A stretch of DNA of 64,000 nt from Pyropia haitanensis (GCA_008729055.1 SDUX01000006.1:691501-755500), one strand, 5' to 3'; numbered from the stretch's first letter, positions 34,174 through 45,741 are shown. Made by a program: numbers and translations. Notes: generated by a model from the sequence alone, not told the origin.

Positions 34174-36642
34174 ATGGCGGTTAAGATGCGCCGCGTGGGC
34201 GTGCTAGCCGCCGCGGCAGCGGCGGTGGCGGCAGTCGCCGCCGTGGCGGCGGTCGCGCCCGTCGGGTCGGTGGCGGTGGCGGCGGTGGGCGGGGCGGTGC
34301 GGCAAGATGTGCAGGTGCCGATCAACCACCGCATCAATTGTGGTGGGCCTGCCGTTGGCGACGGCGCCGACGCGTGGACGTCGGACGAGGCGTACACCAA
34401 CACGATCGTGTCCAAGACGACCACCAGCGTGCCGCCGGGGTCGGGCGCCCTCACCGTCCTCGAGAGCGTTCGCTTCTCGGTCCGGTACATGGAGGTGGCG
34501 CCCAGAGTGCTCGAGTACACGCTGCCCGTGCTGCCGCAGACGGCGGTGGACGTGCGGGTCGGCTTTGCCGAGGTCTACCACGACGTTGCGGGCCAGCGCA
34601 TCCTCGTGGTGGAGCTGTGGTCCAACGGGACGATGCTGAGCCAGAGCCGCCAGTTTGACATTTTGGCGGACGTTGGCAAGTACCAGCCCGCCGTGCATCG
34701 GGTGCGCGTCACCCCGGCCGCCGCTGTCCTGACCGTGCGCATCCGGGCGACGCGGGGCAACCCGGTTGTCTCGTACATTGCGACGGACGTGGTGACCGTG
34801 TCTGGGCCGACGAACGAGGAGGTGGCGGCGGCTCGTGCGGAGCTGCGCCGCCTTCGCGATGACACCGACCGTATGATGGACGGCCTTGTCGCGCGCCGGA
34901 CTGACCTGCGCACCCGGAACGACGAGGCGATGGACGTTGGCAGGGCCGCGGTGGAGCAGCTGGAGGCTCTTGAGCCGCGCATCGAGCTGCTGTCTGACGA
35001 CCCGGACGCCCAGCGGGCGCTGGCCAGTGTCCGGGACGCCGAGTCGGAGCTGAAGGAGCGTCGGTCGGCGGCGGAGGACGCGATTGAGGACGTCAACGAT
35101 GCCCTTGACGCGGCAATGGAGTATATCACCGCGTACAATGAGCGGGTCGACCGCCTGCTGGCGGCCGACACGACGCCTGAGGAGCTGCTGGCGGCGCTGG
35201 AGCAGGCCCGCGCAGAGTCTCCCTTGAATGAGACGCTGCCAGCGTCCGCGGCGGTCACGCCGGCCTTGACCAACGCGTACCGGGCCGTTAGGGAGCTTGG
35301 TTCCGCAGGATTCCGCCTACAAGGGCTGACTCGGGACCTGTCGCCGCTGCTCCCAGAGCTTCCAGTGACGACCCCCGGTAACCCGATGCCCTCCCCTGCT
35401 GTCAACGGCTCCAAGGGCCACAACTGGGGGGACGGCTGGTTCAAGATGCTCAACGCTGGGGCGCCCGAGTCGGACGACATGGAGGGGGTCGACGTGATTG
35501 GGGCGGTCAACTCTTTCCCGCGCTCCATGCCCGCCAACTTTGACAACCTCTCCTACACGGAGCAGGTGGCGAGCACGTCCATGTTTGCCCCGCCGCGCCA
35601 GTCGTTTGGTTTCCGCTTCAAAGTTCCCCTCCCGGGCAACTACGAAGTGATCATGGGGTGGCGGGAGCCGTTCTTCCGCTCTGCTGGCAAGCGCATTATG
35701 GACGTGTCGGTGGAGACGGACATGGAGCCCCGTCGTATTCTCATCCGCGACCTGGACGTGTGGTCCAAGACGCAGGGCAGCCGCGCGGTAGTGACGGCCC
35801 ACCTGCCCGGGTGTGACCACAAGAACGGCAGCGGCGTGGAGGCGTCCTCGTGGGTGGAGGTGCGGCTGATCGGTAAGGTGGAAGGGCCGTTTGTCAACGC
35901 CATCATTGTGCGGCAGGTGCCATTTTTCGAGCCGGGCTCGGCGCCATCGCGGCTGCCTGGCGGCCCGCCACGGGCGGAGAAGTCGCCGTCGCCGTCGCCT
36001 ACCGCGACGATGTCGCCGTCGCCTACCGCGACGATGTCGCCGTCGCCTACCGTGACGATGACGGCGATGCCGTCGCCATCGCCGTCGCCGTCGCCGTCGC
36101 CGTCGATGTCGCAGCCGTCGGCCCGGGCGGTGCGGATTAACATGGGCGGTCCCACCGTGGACGACTATATTGCCGACGTGGACGCGTTCGCGCCCGGCAC
36201 CTCGCTGGGCGTTTCGTACACCGCCGCGGTCGGCGACGCCGCCTCGGTGGAGCTCCCGGTGGATCGTACCATCCGGTGGGGCAAGTCGCTCACGTACGAG
36301 CTGCGCGTGCCCGCGGCGGGCATGTACGACGTGCACGTCGCGTCGGTGGAGCTCTTCCACGCCAACGCCGACGAGCGCGTCTTCAACGTGTCGGTGTCCG
36401 TTGACGGGGGGGCCGAGACGCTCCTCGCGACTGGCGTAGACCTGGTGCGCGACTTTGGTCGGCTAGTACGTGCGACGTGGCGCACCGGCCCGACGCGCAT
36501 TGAGCGGACGGTGACAGTCCGATTGGTGGGGGAGGTGGAGAACGCGTGCGTCAGCTCCATCTGGATGATGCCGTCTGCGACGAACGGGGAGGTTGGCGAG
36601 TCGGAGGCGCTGTCGGTGCCGGCAATGCGCGTGGCGGCCTAG
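34174..36642 (+). CDS. Secreted protein with three malectin-like domains and a coiled coil
   Basis: The frame gives 822 residues from the ATG at 34174. Basic residues and an Ala/Val core at 1-40 form a signal peptide. Malectin-like domain 1 spans about 50-205 (INCGGPAVGDGADAW, YTLPVLPQTAVDVRVGFAE, YHDVAGQRILVVEL). A heptad-rich helical part follows at about 213-330 (EEVAAARAELRRLRDD). Malectin-like domain 2 spans about 415-580 and is more diverged. A Ser-Pro linker at 604-646 contains three copies of the coding repeat for SPSPTATM. Domain 3 spans about 653-795 (VRINMGGPTVDDYIADVDAF, ELRVPAAGMYDVHVASVELF). Malectin folds bind glucose-type oligosaccharides or cell-wall glycans. There is no kinase domain or membrane anchor after the signal peptide, so it is probably secreted or ER-lumenal. 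A wall role is inference. Confidence 0.83.
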   Translation: MAVKMRRVGVLAAAAAAVAAVAAVAAVAPVGSVAVAAVGGAVRQDVQVPINHRINCGGPAVGDGADAWTSDEAYTNTIVSKTTTSVPPGSGALTVLESVRFSVRYMEVAPRVLEYTLPVLPQTAVDVRVGFAEVYHDVAGQRILVVELWSNGTMLSQSRQFDILADVGKYQPAVHRVRVTPAAAVLTVRIRATRGNPVVSYIATDVVTVSGPTNEEVAAARAELRRLRDDTDRMMDGLVARRTDLRTRNDEAMDVGRAAVEQLEALEPRIELLSDDPDAQRALASVRDAESELKERRSAAEDAIEDVNDALDAAMEYITAYNERVDRLLAADTTPEELLAALEQARAESPLNETLPASAAVTPALTNAYRAVRELGSAGFRLQGLTRDLSPLLPELPVTTPGNPMPSPAVNGSKGHNWGDGWFKMLNAGAPESDDMEGVDVIGAVNSFPRSMPANFDNLSYTEQVASTSMFAPPRQSFGFRFKVPLPGNYEVIMGWREPFFRSAGKRIMDVSVETDMEPRRILIRDLDVWSKTQGSRAVVTAHLPGCDHKNGSGVEASSWVEVRLIGKVEGPFVNAIIVRQVPFFEPGSAPSRLPGGPPRAEKSPSPSPTATMSPSPTATMSPSPTVTMTAMPSPSPSPSPSPSMSQPSARAVRINMGGPTVDDYIADVDAFAPGTSLGVSYTAAVGDAASVELPVDRTIRWGKSLTYELRVPAAGMYDVHVASVELFHANADERVFNVSVSVDGGAETLLATGVDLVRDFGRLVRATWRTGPTRIERTVTVRLVGEVENACVSSIWMMPSATNGEVGESEALSVPAMRVAA

Positions 36643-37426
36643 GACGACGGCGCCCCGCAGGTTGGCATCGCTCGCCACCCTTGGCGCCGGCCCGTTGCCC
36701 ACACGGTTGCCCGCCAAGTAGCAGAAGGCGCTGCGGCGGTGGGCTTGGCCAGTGTCCGCCTGTCCCGCACTTGTTCTTGCTGACTCTCTTTTTTCTCATC
36801 AAACTAAACGCGGCCTCTGGTTCAGCCTGTGTGGAGCCGGCCGTGCGTGGCCCTGCCGACTGCGGCCGCGTGCCCTCCCTCCACGAGCCCCCACCGCGGT
36901 GGGCTACGCGGACTGAACAACGGCCGGGCGCGCCTCCCTCAGCTGCCTTGTGGCTGGCAGTTGTCTGCGCTCCGCTGTCCCCCCACCCATTGCCAGTGCT
37001 CGCCCGGCGCAGCTGTGGCGGCCACCCGCCTGACCCAGCGCCTTCGTCCGCGTGGCCGCCAGCGTCCGTGGTGGCCATAGACCGCCGCCGCCGGCAGCGC
37101 GGCCGGCCCACAGCAACGTCGTCGGCCCGCCGCGTCCTGCTCCGCGCGGCGGACACAGCGGTGCCGTCGGACCCGCCGCCCCCTGCGCCGCGCTGAAACC
37201 CAAACCGGCCGTTTACCCCCCGTGCAGTCCCCACCGACCACACCCCCGCCACTGTTCGGCTACACACACATATCCCCGGGCTGCGGCCCGGGACACTCCC
37301 CCGTCACCCCCCCCCGCGTACCACGAACCCTACCGCCCCCAACCCTCCTGTCCCCCCCTCAACCACCAAAAAAAAAAAGTACCGCTCAGGCCATGACGAG
37401 GCGGGCGCCCCCCCCCCCGCCCCCGC
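36643..37426. other. Convergent spacer between malectin gene and Mic60-like gene
   Basis: No gene is supported. It has an A11 run near 37369, just outside the end of the Mic60-like frame, and C-runs. Confidence 0.45.
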
Positions 37427-39073
37427 TCACCCCCCCCGCGACGCCGACGCCTGCACCGCCGCCTCGGCCGCCACCACCCGCGCCGCCTGCGCGACGAGCA
37501 GCCGCGCCCGCGCGTCGGCCACCCACGACGCGACCACCTCCCGCGACAGCCCCGTCAAGCCATCCGCGGCCGCCACCGCGGCGGGTAGGTCCCCCTCCCG
37601 CACCGCCGTCGACGCGCGGCGGAGGGCGCGCTCCGCGCCCGCGACGCCCACGTCGACAAAGTCGGGCTTGACCGCCGCGAGCAGCGTCGCCGCCGCGCGG
37701 ACGACCACCCCCCCCGCCGCGGCGGGGAGGGCATCGGCGACGGCGGGCAGGAGCACCGCCACCCGTGCCGGCCACGCGACGCCGTCGGCCCACCGCCGCC
37801 GCAGCGCCGCGGCAGTCGGCAGCGGCGCGCCCGCCGCGGCGGCCGGCAGCGACGCGCCAACGGCGGCGACGAGCGCGCCCGGCGCGCCGTCCCCGCCGTC
37901 GCCAGCCGTGTCGCCGCTACCACCGCCGGCGCCGCCCAGCGGCGGCACCGGCCCGCCATCCGCGGCGGCGGCGGCGAGCGCGGTGGCCGCGTGGGCGGTC
38001 GCGGCGCCCGCGGCTGGGGGGGTGGCCAGCGCGCCGACGGCGGCGTCGGCGAGGCCCTCGACGCGGCGCGCAAGCGCGCCGACGCGCGCCTCGCGGGGCG
38101 CCGTCCACGCGGCGAGGCGGTCGCCCAGCTCCACCGCCGCGGCCGCCCGCGCGTCGGCCGCGACCGCGTCGAGGCGGCCGCGCACCGCGGCGGCGCGGCC
38201 CGCGGCGGCGGCGGCGGCCGCCGCCGCCGCGTCGTCGCGGGCGGCGGTCAGCTCAGCCGCCGCCCGCCGCTCCGCGTCGGCGGCGGCCGCCACCCGCGCG
38301 GCCACGCGGTCCGCCGCGGCGGCCCGCGCGGCGGCGGCGACCGCCTCGGCGTCGGCGCGGGCGGCGGCCACGGCGGCGGCGGCGTCCGCCTTGGCCGCCG
38401 CCACCGCCCGGCCGTGCCGCGCGGCGGCGTCGCGGTGGAGTGCGGCGAGGCCGTCGCGCACGCGGCCGCTCGCGTCGTCCACCACCGCCGGCAGCGCCGA
38501 CGCAACCGCCGCGCCGACGCGGGCGGCGACCGCCGCGCGGGCCGCGGCGGCCGCGTCGTCGGCCGCCTCCCGGTCGGCGCGGGCGTCGACAAACGCCGCG
38601 GCGAGGGCGTCGACCTCGGTGGGGGCGCCGCCGGCCGCGGCGGCCGCCGCCACCCGCGCCGCGGCGGCGCCGCGGCCGCGGCCGCGGCCGGGGCGACCGC
38701 CGCCGACCGCACCGGGCGACCGCAGCAGCTCGCCGGCGGCGGTCCACACAGGCGCCGCCGACCGGCGTGGCAGCGTGGCGGTGGGCACCCAGGGGGTGGC
38801 CACCAGCGGGCGGGGGGGGATGAGGGTGGCGTCGGCCGCGTCGGCCGCCGCCGCCGCGGGCGGCGCGGCCGCCTTGGACGCCCCGTCGAGGATCCGTGGC
38901 GCCGCGGGGTGGCGGCTGCCAACCGGCCAGTGGGGCAGCAGCACCATGGGGCGGTCGCCGGGGTAGGCGCCGCCGGGGCCGGGGTAGGGGGGGGGGGTGA
39001 AGGGGCGCCCGTCACCAACCTCCATCGCGGCGGCAGCGCGGAGGACGGGGAGAGGATGCCTTAGTGGGGCCAT
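37427..39073 (-). CDS. Mic60/mitofilin-like MICOS subunit
   Basis: Mic60 organises crista junctions in the inner mitochondrial membrane. The frame from the ATG at 39073 gives 548 residues. Residues about 150-320 are a long Ala/Arg/Glu/Asp helical region (coiled coil). The C-terminal 150 residues carry the mitofilin signature: GAPLPTAAALRRRWADGVAW, then ERALRRASTAVREGDLPAAV and AADGLTGLSREVVASWVADARARLLV. The first 130 residues are Pro-rich and I see no convincing membrane segment there, although Mic60 normally has one. A 5' exon may be missing, or this may be a soluble Mic60-like protein. Codons are extremely GC-rich. Confidence 0.65.
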   Translation of the reverse strand: MAPLRHPLPVLRAAAAMEVGDGRPFTPPPYPGPGGAYPGDRPMVLLPHWPVGSRHPAAPRILDGASKAAAPPAAAAADAADATLIPPRPLVATPWVPTATLPRRSAAPVWTAAGELLRSPGAVGGGRPGRGRGRGAAAARVAAAAAAGGAPTEVDALAAAFVDARADREAADDAAAAARAAVAARVGAAVASALPAVVDDASGRVRDGLAALHRDAAARHGRAVAAAKADAAAAVAAARADAEAVAAAARAAAADRVAARVAAAADAERRAAAELTAARDDAAAAAAAAAAGRAAAVRGRLDAVAADARAAAAVELGDRLAAWTAPREARVGALARRVEGLADAAVGALATPPAAGAATAHAATALAAAAADGGPVPPLGGAGGGSGDTAGDGGDGAPGALVAAVGASLPAAAAGAPLPTAAALRRRWADGVAWPARVAVLLPAVADALPAAAGGVVVRAAATLLAAVKPDFVDVGVAGAERALRRASTAVREGDLPAAVAAADGLTGLSREVVASWVADARARLLVAQAARVVAAEAAVQASASRGG

Positions 39074-40299
39074 GCGCTGAACGCCCTAAAGCGGTGGGGG
39101 GGGGAGGGGGGGGGCACAAGGAGAATGTTTGCAGAGATGGGAACGGCAGGCAAAGGCACCCAAGACCACACATGGCACGACACGAGAGACAGACAGGCTC
39201 AGGTCCTGTCATCGGAGAATCGGGTCAGACGCTGCCGTCGTAAACACGGCACCTTGCTCCCCTGCACTCGATCATGGCCAAGTCGGCTTTCCCCCCGCGG
39301 TCAGGGTGGTACAGCCAGGCGGGTCGCCGTAGCCAGAGCGAGAAGGGCACAACAAGTGACAATGGACAATGCAGAAGAAAAAAGCCATCAAAACCAGCAG
39401 CCAACAGGCGCCCGACGAGACCGGGCCGCCCCGCCGCTACCAAACGCACCGCAGCCACCACAGGCACGCCTCGGGACGGGCACGCCCCCCTGGCTGGTGC
39501 GGGCCAAGATCAGCACCACGTCGCCGCGGCAGCACCCCCCCGCGTCGGTGCCACCGCCACCACCACCACCGCCGCGGCGCGACGCCCGATCCGCGAGCGG
39601 ACGCGGCGCCGCCACCCTGCGGGCCGTGACGGCGGCCACGGGCGCGGCCCGCAGCGGCCAAGCGCTGCTGCCCCGCGACGGTGGGGGCGGTGTCGGTGGG
39701 GGTAGGTGTGAACGTGGTGGGCCTTCGTGGTGCCAGTCCGCAGCGATGCGCGGCTGGGGGCCAGCTTGATCCTCCCGCCATGAATTGCATACACCAACCG
39801 GTATTGGGTAGCTTTCCCGCGACTTGCCGTACCCGAAGAGGGTAATTACACACCACGAATTTGGGTGGGTCCGTCAGCACCACCTCACTCGGTGCGCGCG
39901 CGGCGTCAGCCACTGACCCCCGCTGCAACCCCCCCCCCTCGCCCCCGCTCCCATCGGCTGGCCGACCACCCCCACCGACACTGGGGGGGAGACGACCGCC
40001 CACGTGGGCGCCCGTCACGCTCCCGGCGCCGCTGCCGGTCGCGGCCGCGGCCGGCGCGTGCCGGTACCGTGCCCGCCGGCCGAGCTGGTGGTGGTTGTGG
40101 TGGCGGGCGCCGCGCCATCCCGCGCCGCGTACCGGGGGACGGCCCCCCCGCGTCTGGGCTGCGGTCCCCCCGTTGTGCCCATTCCGTTGAGGCGCGCCCG
40201 CGTTGGATCTCTCGTGGCGCCCTGTGCGCCACGCCGCTTCCCCCCCTCTTTTTGGTGCGGCCACTTGCCTCGCGCCGGGCCCGGGCAGCGGCCACGGTC
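39074..40299. promoter_or_regulatory. Divergent upstream region of Mic60-like and type II membrane protein genes
   Basis: About 1.2 kb. Positions 39780-39870 are AT-richer with CCGGTATTGG and GGGTAATTACAC elements. No coding sequence is supported. Confidence 0.45.
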
Positions 40300-41610
40300 A
40301 TGGGTGGCGGCGCCGCCGCTGGCGGCTTGCTGCACCGCAAAGGCGGTGGCAGCGGCGGCGGCGGCGGCAGCGGCGGCGGCGGCAGCGGCGTCGTCGGCGG
40401 CGGCGGGGGCGGCGGCGGCAGCGGCGGCGGCGGAGGCAGCAGTGGCGGTATTGGCAGCGTCGGTTTGCCTGCACCACCCCACATGTCTGGCAGCGGCGGG
40501 TCGGCGGCGACGAGCGGCGGTGGCGGCGGGTCGGGCCACGCGCTGCTTCCCCCCCCCGCGGCAGCCGCGTCTGGCACGCCCTCTGGCTCCAGCTCCCGCA
40601 CGTCGGTGCTCGCGCGCGTCTTTGACAAGCGCGGCGTGGACGTGCCGTTCCTCGCCCTCCTCACCGTCTTCCTCGTCACCGCGTCCATCTTCCTCGTCGG
40701 GCGCGCCCTCTCGTCGGGGCGCCCGCACCTGACGCCCGCGCAGCGCGCCGAGTACGAGCACCGCTCCCTGGCGCTCGCCAACAGCACCGTGTACATGGTC
40801 GAGTACGGCCTCCCCGAGGGGCTCATCTCGACCCTGCCCGCCGCGTCGTGGGACGCCGTCTCCGCCCACATTGACTATGTGGCAGTCGTCTATGACGACC
40901 TGTACCACTTTTTGTACGATGACTGGATGGCGAGCGTGGAGGCGGCTTTCCGCGACGGCCCCGCGCCGCGGCTCGGCGTCGCGCTCTTCCCGTGCGGGTG
41001 CGTCATCCCCAACGCGCACTTTCGGGCCGTGGCGCAGCGGTTTGCGGGCGACGAGTGCGTGCTGCTGCCGGGGCTGGTCTACCCGCCGGAGCGGGTGCAC
41101 TGGCTGGGGGGGGTGTTCTACTCGGGCGGCTGCCGCCGCCGGTCCGCGGCGCTCAATGGCAGCCTCGAGGGGCGCGTCGCCGACGTGGACGCCGCCCGAG
41201 TGCGCGTCGACGCGCTGCTCGAGGCGGCCGCGCCCGCGGCTGACGCGGCGGCGGCCGCCACTACTGCCACGAATGAGTCGGCGGGGGGGGGGGGGGGGGG
41301 CACGGCCAGCGGGGGTGGTGGCAGCCGCGGCGACGGCGGCAGTGGGGGTACGCCCGCCAGCGGCGGCTCGGTGCTGGTAGACATCCCGGCGGCACCCGCC
41401 GCCGACGGCGGCGCGGCGGGTCCCGCTGTGGCGGGGGGGGAGGGGGACCCACCCCCCGCTGGCAGGAGGAGAGGCGGCGGTGGGAGCCCCCTGTCGGGGG
41501 GTGAGGGCGCCGCCGCGACGGCGGCGGACGCGGCGGGTCAGCAACAACCACCTCTGGCAGGGGGGGGAGCGACACCGTTGGGGCCCCACGCCCCACCAGG
41601 GCTGGTGTAG
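40300..41610 (+). CDS. Unrecognised type II membrane protein
   Basis: The frame has 436 residues from the ATG at 40300, chosen as the first ATG after an open, non-coding-looking stretch. A Gly/Ser-rich 85-residue cytosolic tail precedes RVFDKRG and one membrane segment, VPFLALLTVFLVTASIFLVG (about residues 110-135). The lumenal part, about 145-300, is well conserved-looking: STVYMVEYGLPEGLIST, ISAH-like AHIDYVAVVYDDLYHFLYDDW, RLGVALFPCGCVIPNAHFRA, DECVLLPGLVYPPERVHWLGG. It has five or more cysteines and Asn-x-Ser/Thr sites. The rest is Gly/Ala/Ser low complexity broken by a G-run at 41281-41300. The layout suits a Golgi enzyme, perhaps a glycosyltransferase, but no family motif was identified. 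Confidence 0.6.
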   Translation: MGGGAAAGGLLHRKGGGSGGGGGSGGGGSGVVGGGGGGGGSGGGGGSSGGIGSVGLPAPPHMSGSGGSAATSGGGGGSGHALLPPPAAAASGTPSGSSSRTSVLARVFDKRGVDVPFLALLTVFLVTASIFLVGRALSSGRPHLTPAQRAEYEHRSLALANSTVYMVEYGLPEGLISTLPAASWDAVSAHIDYVAVVYDDLYHFLYDDWMASVEAAFRDGPAPRLGVALFPCGCVIPNAHFRAVAQRFAGDECVLLPGLVYPPERVHWLGGVFYSGGCRRRSAALNGSLEGRVADVDAARVRVDALLEAAAPAADAAAAATTATNESAGGGGGGTASGGGGSRGDGGSGGTPASGGSVLVDIPAAPAADGGAAGPAVAGGEGDPPPAGRRRGGGGSPLSGGEGAAATAADAAGQQQPPLAGGGATPLGPHAPPGLV

Positions 41611-44600
41611 AGGGGGTCGGCCGACACGGGTGGCCAGCGGACGTGGCAGTTGATCAAACAAGGCACCCATTGATGTCGACGTCCTCTGGTCTGCGTGTGC
41701 TGCCTGTATCTCTCGTCCTGACGTGGCCGCGCTGACCGCCTCGTGTTGTACCGGGGTACCATCACGTGTAGTGCAGACGAGGACGTGGATGGGATTGGTC
41801 CAGTGCCATGAGCGGCTCCTTTGCAGGCCTCGACGTTGTCCTTGAAGCGTCACCGCCGCGGCGCTCTTGACGTCACAAACCGCTGGTGGTGTAGGGCGCC
41901 CTTGCCAAGACACAAACACGCGGACCTCGACGAGGACCCCCACCGTCACGTGCCGCCGCGGACCGTCGGCGAGCTGCCGCGGCAGTCACGGGGTAGTGAC
42001 CGTTGTCGCCTCCCGCTGTGGTCGACGAGCCCATCGACGAGAGCACGGCTGCGGGTGGAGGTAGTTCCCAAACCATGGATAGGTAGGGCTGTTCCGAACA
42101 CACATAGGGCGGAGGAAACGTGGCTACCAGCCACGAGAGATTCCACATTAATTTGGTTGCTGCTGGCCGACGAGACCGACAGTTGCGCGGCCACGAGGTG
42201 TGTGCCCGTCGTCGAGTTTTTGCACGCTGCCACGACGGTGGGAGGCCTGCAGAGGCGGCCGCGCAGCTGCGTACCCCGCACACTGCTCCAAACGCGGCCA
42301 GAGCGGTGTTGCACGCACGCACCGCTCGCCAGGGGAATCTGCCCTCCCTCTTAACAAATAACAACGCCAACAGAACCACCCCACGGGCACCGCCGTGTGG
42401 TTGGCAGCGTCGGGTCTGCCGTCGCCTCGGCCGTCGCTGTGCCCCCCCGCCAGCCAACCAGCCACACGGGTCGCCGTTGGCGAGCCTCTGCGCCCACCCC
42501 CTCCCAGCACAGCCTTCCCCACACCCAGACACGTAGACCCCTTCCCGCGGTGTCGCCGGCACAGGGCGGGGCGGGCTGTCATGCCCGCGGCTCCCCCGCG
42601 AGTCTGGGGCGGCGATGGGTGGTCCAGGCTCCCCCCCCCCTGCCACACGATGCGCCGGCCACCCTCCACTTGGACACGTGCAGCGCGCCTCTTCACTGGT
42701 CGTCCCCGCTGGACTGCCTTTTTTGGAGGTGTTGCGTGGGGGGCGGCGCCCCCTGCCGGCTGGCGCGCGTCTGGGGGAGGGTGGGTGCACGCCGGGAGCG
42801 AGGCCCGGCCGCCGAGCTGTGGGGCGTGCGGCAGCGCCCGCCCCTCTTCTTCCCCCGGGGAGGCGTCGGCTGGGCGCGCCGCTCCTGGCTCGCTGCACGC
42901 GCAGCCGCCCCTCGACGCCGCGCGGTCTCCTCTCCGCCCGCCCCCACCCCGCTGACCCGGACACTGTGGCAGCCTCGGCTGGCGAGCCACGCGCGGACGC
43001 GCCGGCGGGGGGGGCTGGCGAATTTTTTGGTGTGATGATGCATCGGGTGGTGGGGGGCAGCGGCGGCTGGCCGCCCCCGCCGCGGGTCTTCCGTCGCGGG
43101 AGCCAACGGTCGGCGGCCGTCCCGCCGCGCTGGCAGCCCGTTGCACCAATCGCGTTTGCCACCGCGGCCCACTCGCAGGGTGCGTCACGGGGTGCGGAGC
43201 AGAGGGGGGGGGGGGCCGCCACCCCCAATTGAGCGGACTGTGCGGGGGGGGGGGGGGGAGGGGGAACCCACCCCTCCTTGCCCTCTCCCGAGAGAGACAC
43301 ACACCCCGCGGCCGCAGGGGTCCCTGTGGCTTGTGCCACGGCTCTCGGTGTGAGGACCGCTGGGACGATCCCTGCCCCATCATTCCGACCGTCGGCGGTT
43401 GGCTAGGGGCGTCCCCATCGTCGGCAGCTCGCACCCGCCCCCCCACTTCCACGCCATCGGCTGTCCCAATCAGCGCCACCCTTTCGTGTGACGCGCCCCC
43501 CGGCAAGCCGCCAACGACGGGGCGCGACGCGAGGGTCTGCGCTCACCTCTTGTGCGGGCGCGTACGCGCAGGTGGCCGTCCCTTTTGTGGTTGAGGGCCC
43601 CCGTTGTGGTTCTCGATCGCGCCCAACTGGCAGCTGGTGGCCGTCTCGGTTTTTCTGCGCTGTGAAAAGTGTGTGGGGCGCGGAGGCGGGAGAGAGGTTG
43701 GGCGTGGGTGTGGCGGTGGCGGCCCGCCCCTATCCACGACAGTTTGGCAGCCGCGGCGGCCGACACCCCGCCACGGGCTCAGGAGCAAGGGGGGGGGCCT
43801 GCCGTCGATCGCAAGGGGGGGAACGTGCGGACGCGACCGCTGGGTCACGCTGGCTGCCAAGCCACCGTGCATCCCGCAGGCGGTGGTGATCTGGCTTTTC
43901 GCCCACCCCCCCGCCCGTCGCCCGCGCACGCTGTCGTGGCGGCGCCCACCCCGCACCGGCGGCCGGCCTGGGCCCCCCCCCCCCCCCCCCCCCAGTGGCC
44001 AGCCACGCACCCCCCCGCGCGCGGCGGTGACCGGCCCCAGCGCCGGCGCGGCTCGTGTCACGGCGCCCGCGGTGGGCAGCCCGCAGCCCCCCCCCCACCG
44101 GCCGCGGTGGTGCGCGCGCGCAACAGCAGTGTCGGGCGGGGGCGGGCCGCGCGGCGGCCGCGCGGGGGCTCCCCCCAAAATCCAGACACTGGCCCCCCTT
44201 TTCCCCCCCCCCCCCCTGAGGGTGACCGGGCTCGCCGCGTCGCCGCTTTCCTTCCGCCAGGTCCGTTTTCCGACGCCGCCGGGTGCGGGGGGGGGGGGGG
44301 GGGGGGGGCGGTGGGTCCACCTGTCACGCCCAGTCGCCGACGGTGAGCGGCGGTTCCCCCCCCCCCCCCCCCGCCGCCCCCCCGTCCCGTGGTGTCGCGC
44401 CGGCGCGGCCACACCGGGGGTGTGGCACCGGCGGGGGCTCGTGTCGGGCGTTGCGGCGCAGAGGGGAGCGGCGGCGGCGGTGGGGCAGCGGGCTGCGCAC
44501 GGTGTCGCGCGGGGGGCTCCCCCCCCCCCCCCCCTGCATCGGGGAGCCCTGGGGAGGAGGGGGCGCCGCTTCCGGCTCCCCCCCACCGACCCGCCGCGCC

Positions 44601-44750
44601 CCGCCGCCGATCGAAGGCGCGCCCCCCCCTTCCCGTCACCGCGGCGGTCACCGCGGAGGCGGCGCGCCGGCGGCGGGCCGTTGCGGGCTGGCGCGGGGGA
44701 TCCGCGCCGCCGGCCGCGCCCCCCCCCCCCCCCCTTCACCGGTGGGTGTC

Positions 44751-44788
<38 letters not shown>

Positions 44789-45710
44789 TGCTGCAGCACC
44801 CCCCACCCCCCCCCCCCCCCTCCCCTGGGCGGTGGCGTCGCGCCGCGCCGCGCCGCGCGGGGTGTGGCCGCGGCGGGTGCGTGGGGTGGGTGTGTTGCCA
44901 CCGGCGTGGTGCGTGCGTCATCCCCCCCCGGCGGCGCGGCGTCTCCCCCCCCCCCCTGCTCCTCCCCCCCCCTCCCGCCGCCCCCCTGTGCACGCCACGC
45001 TCGGCGCGGCGTCAGCGATGCGGCGTCAGCGGTGAGGGGCGGCCACACATACACGACGGCGCGCGGCGCGGCCGCCGGCACCCCCCCCCCCCCCCCCCCC
45101 TGCACTCGCCGCAACACTCTCCTCCCCCCCCCCTCCCCGCGCCGCCGGCCACACCCCCCCCCCCCCCCACCGCTCCACCCGGTCACCGCCGTGCGTGGTG
45201 TTGGGAGCGGCCGTACCGGCGAGCGGGGTGGTGTGTGGGTGGCAGCGGCGGCAGCGGCGGCGGCAGAGGTGGGGGGGGGGTGGTGGTGGTGGTGGTGGTG
45301 GTGCCGACCGGGGGAGCGGTCCCCCCCCTCGCCCCCCCCGCCCCCCCCCCTACACCCGCCGACGGCTGCCCTCGCCCCCCCCCGCGTCGGCATTGGGGTG
45401 TGGCCGCCCCGTTGCGCCGCCGACCGGCACCGCGGCGGCGGCGGCGCCGCGCGGGGGTGGGCGGCGCCGGCGGCGGCGCCGCGGCGGCGGGCGGCGGCGC
45501 CCCACGTGGACGCCCCACCGTCGGGTGGGCGCGCCGGCCGCGCCCGCACCGGCGCGGAACGCTTGGCAGCACCGGCGGGTCCGTCCCCTCCCCCCCCTCC
45601 CACCCTCCCCCCCCCCCTCACACCCTCCGTCGGTGCCCAGACGCACACGCGCACAGCGCACCGGCGACGGCGTCCCCCCCCCTGCTTCCCGTTTGCACAG
45701 ACGCGGCGGC

Positions 45711-45741
<31 letters not shown>

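Noticed and set aside
41873..43506. Two overlapping long minus-strand frames
   Set aside because: They are Arg/Pro/Gly-rich, overlap each other in different frames and show no domain, leader or promoter evidence.
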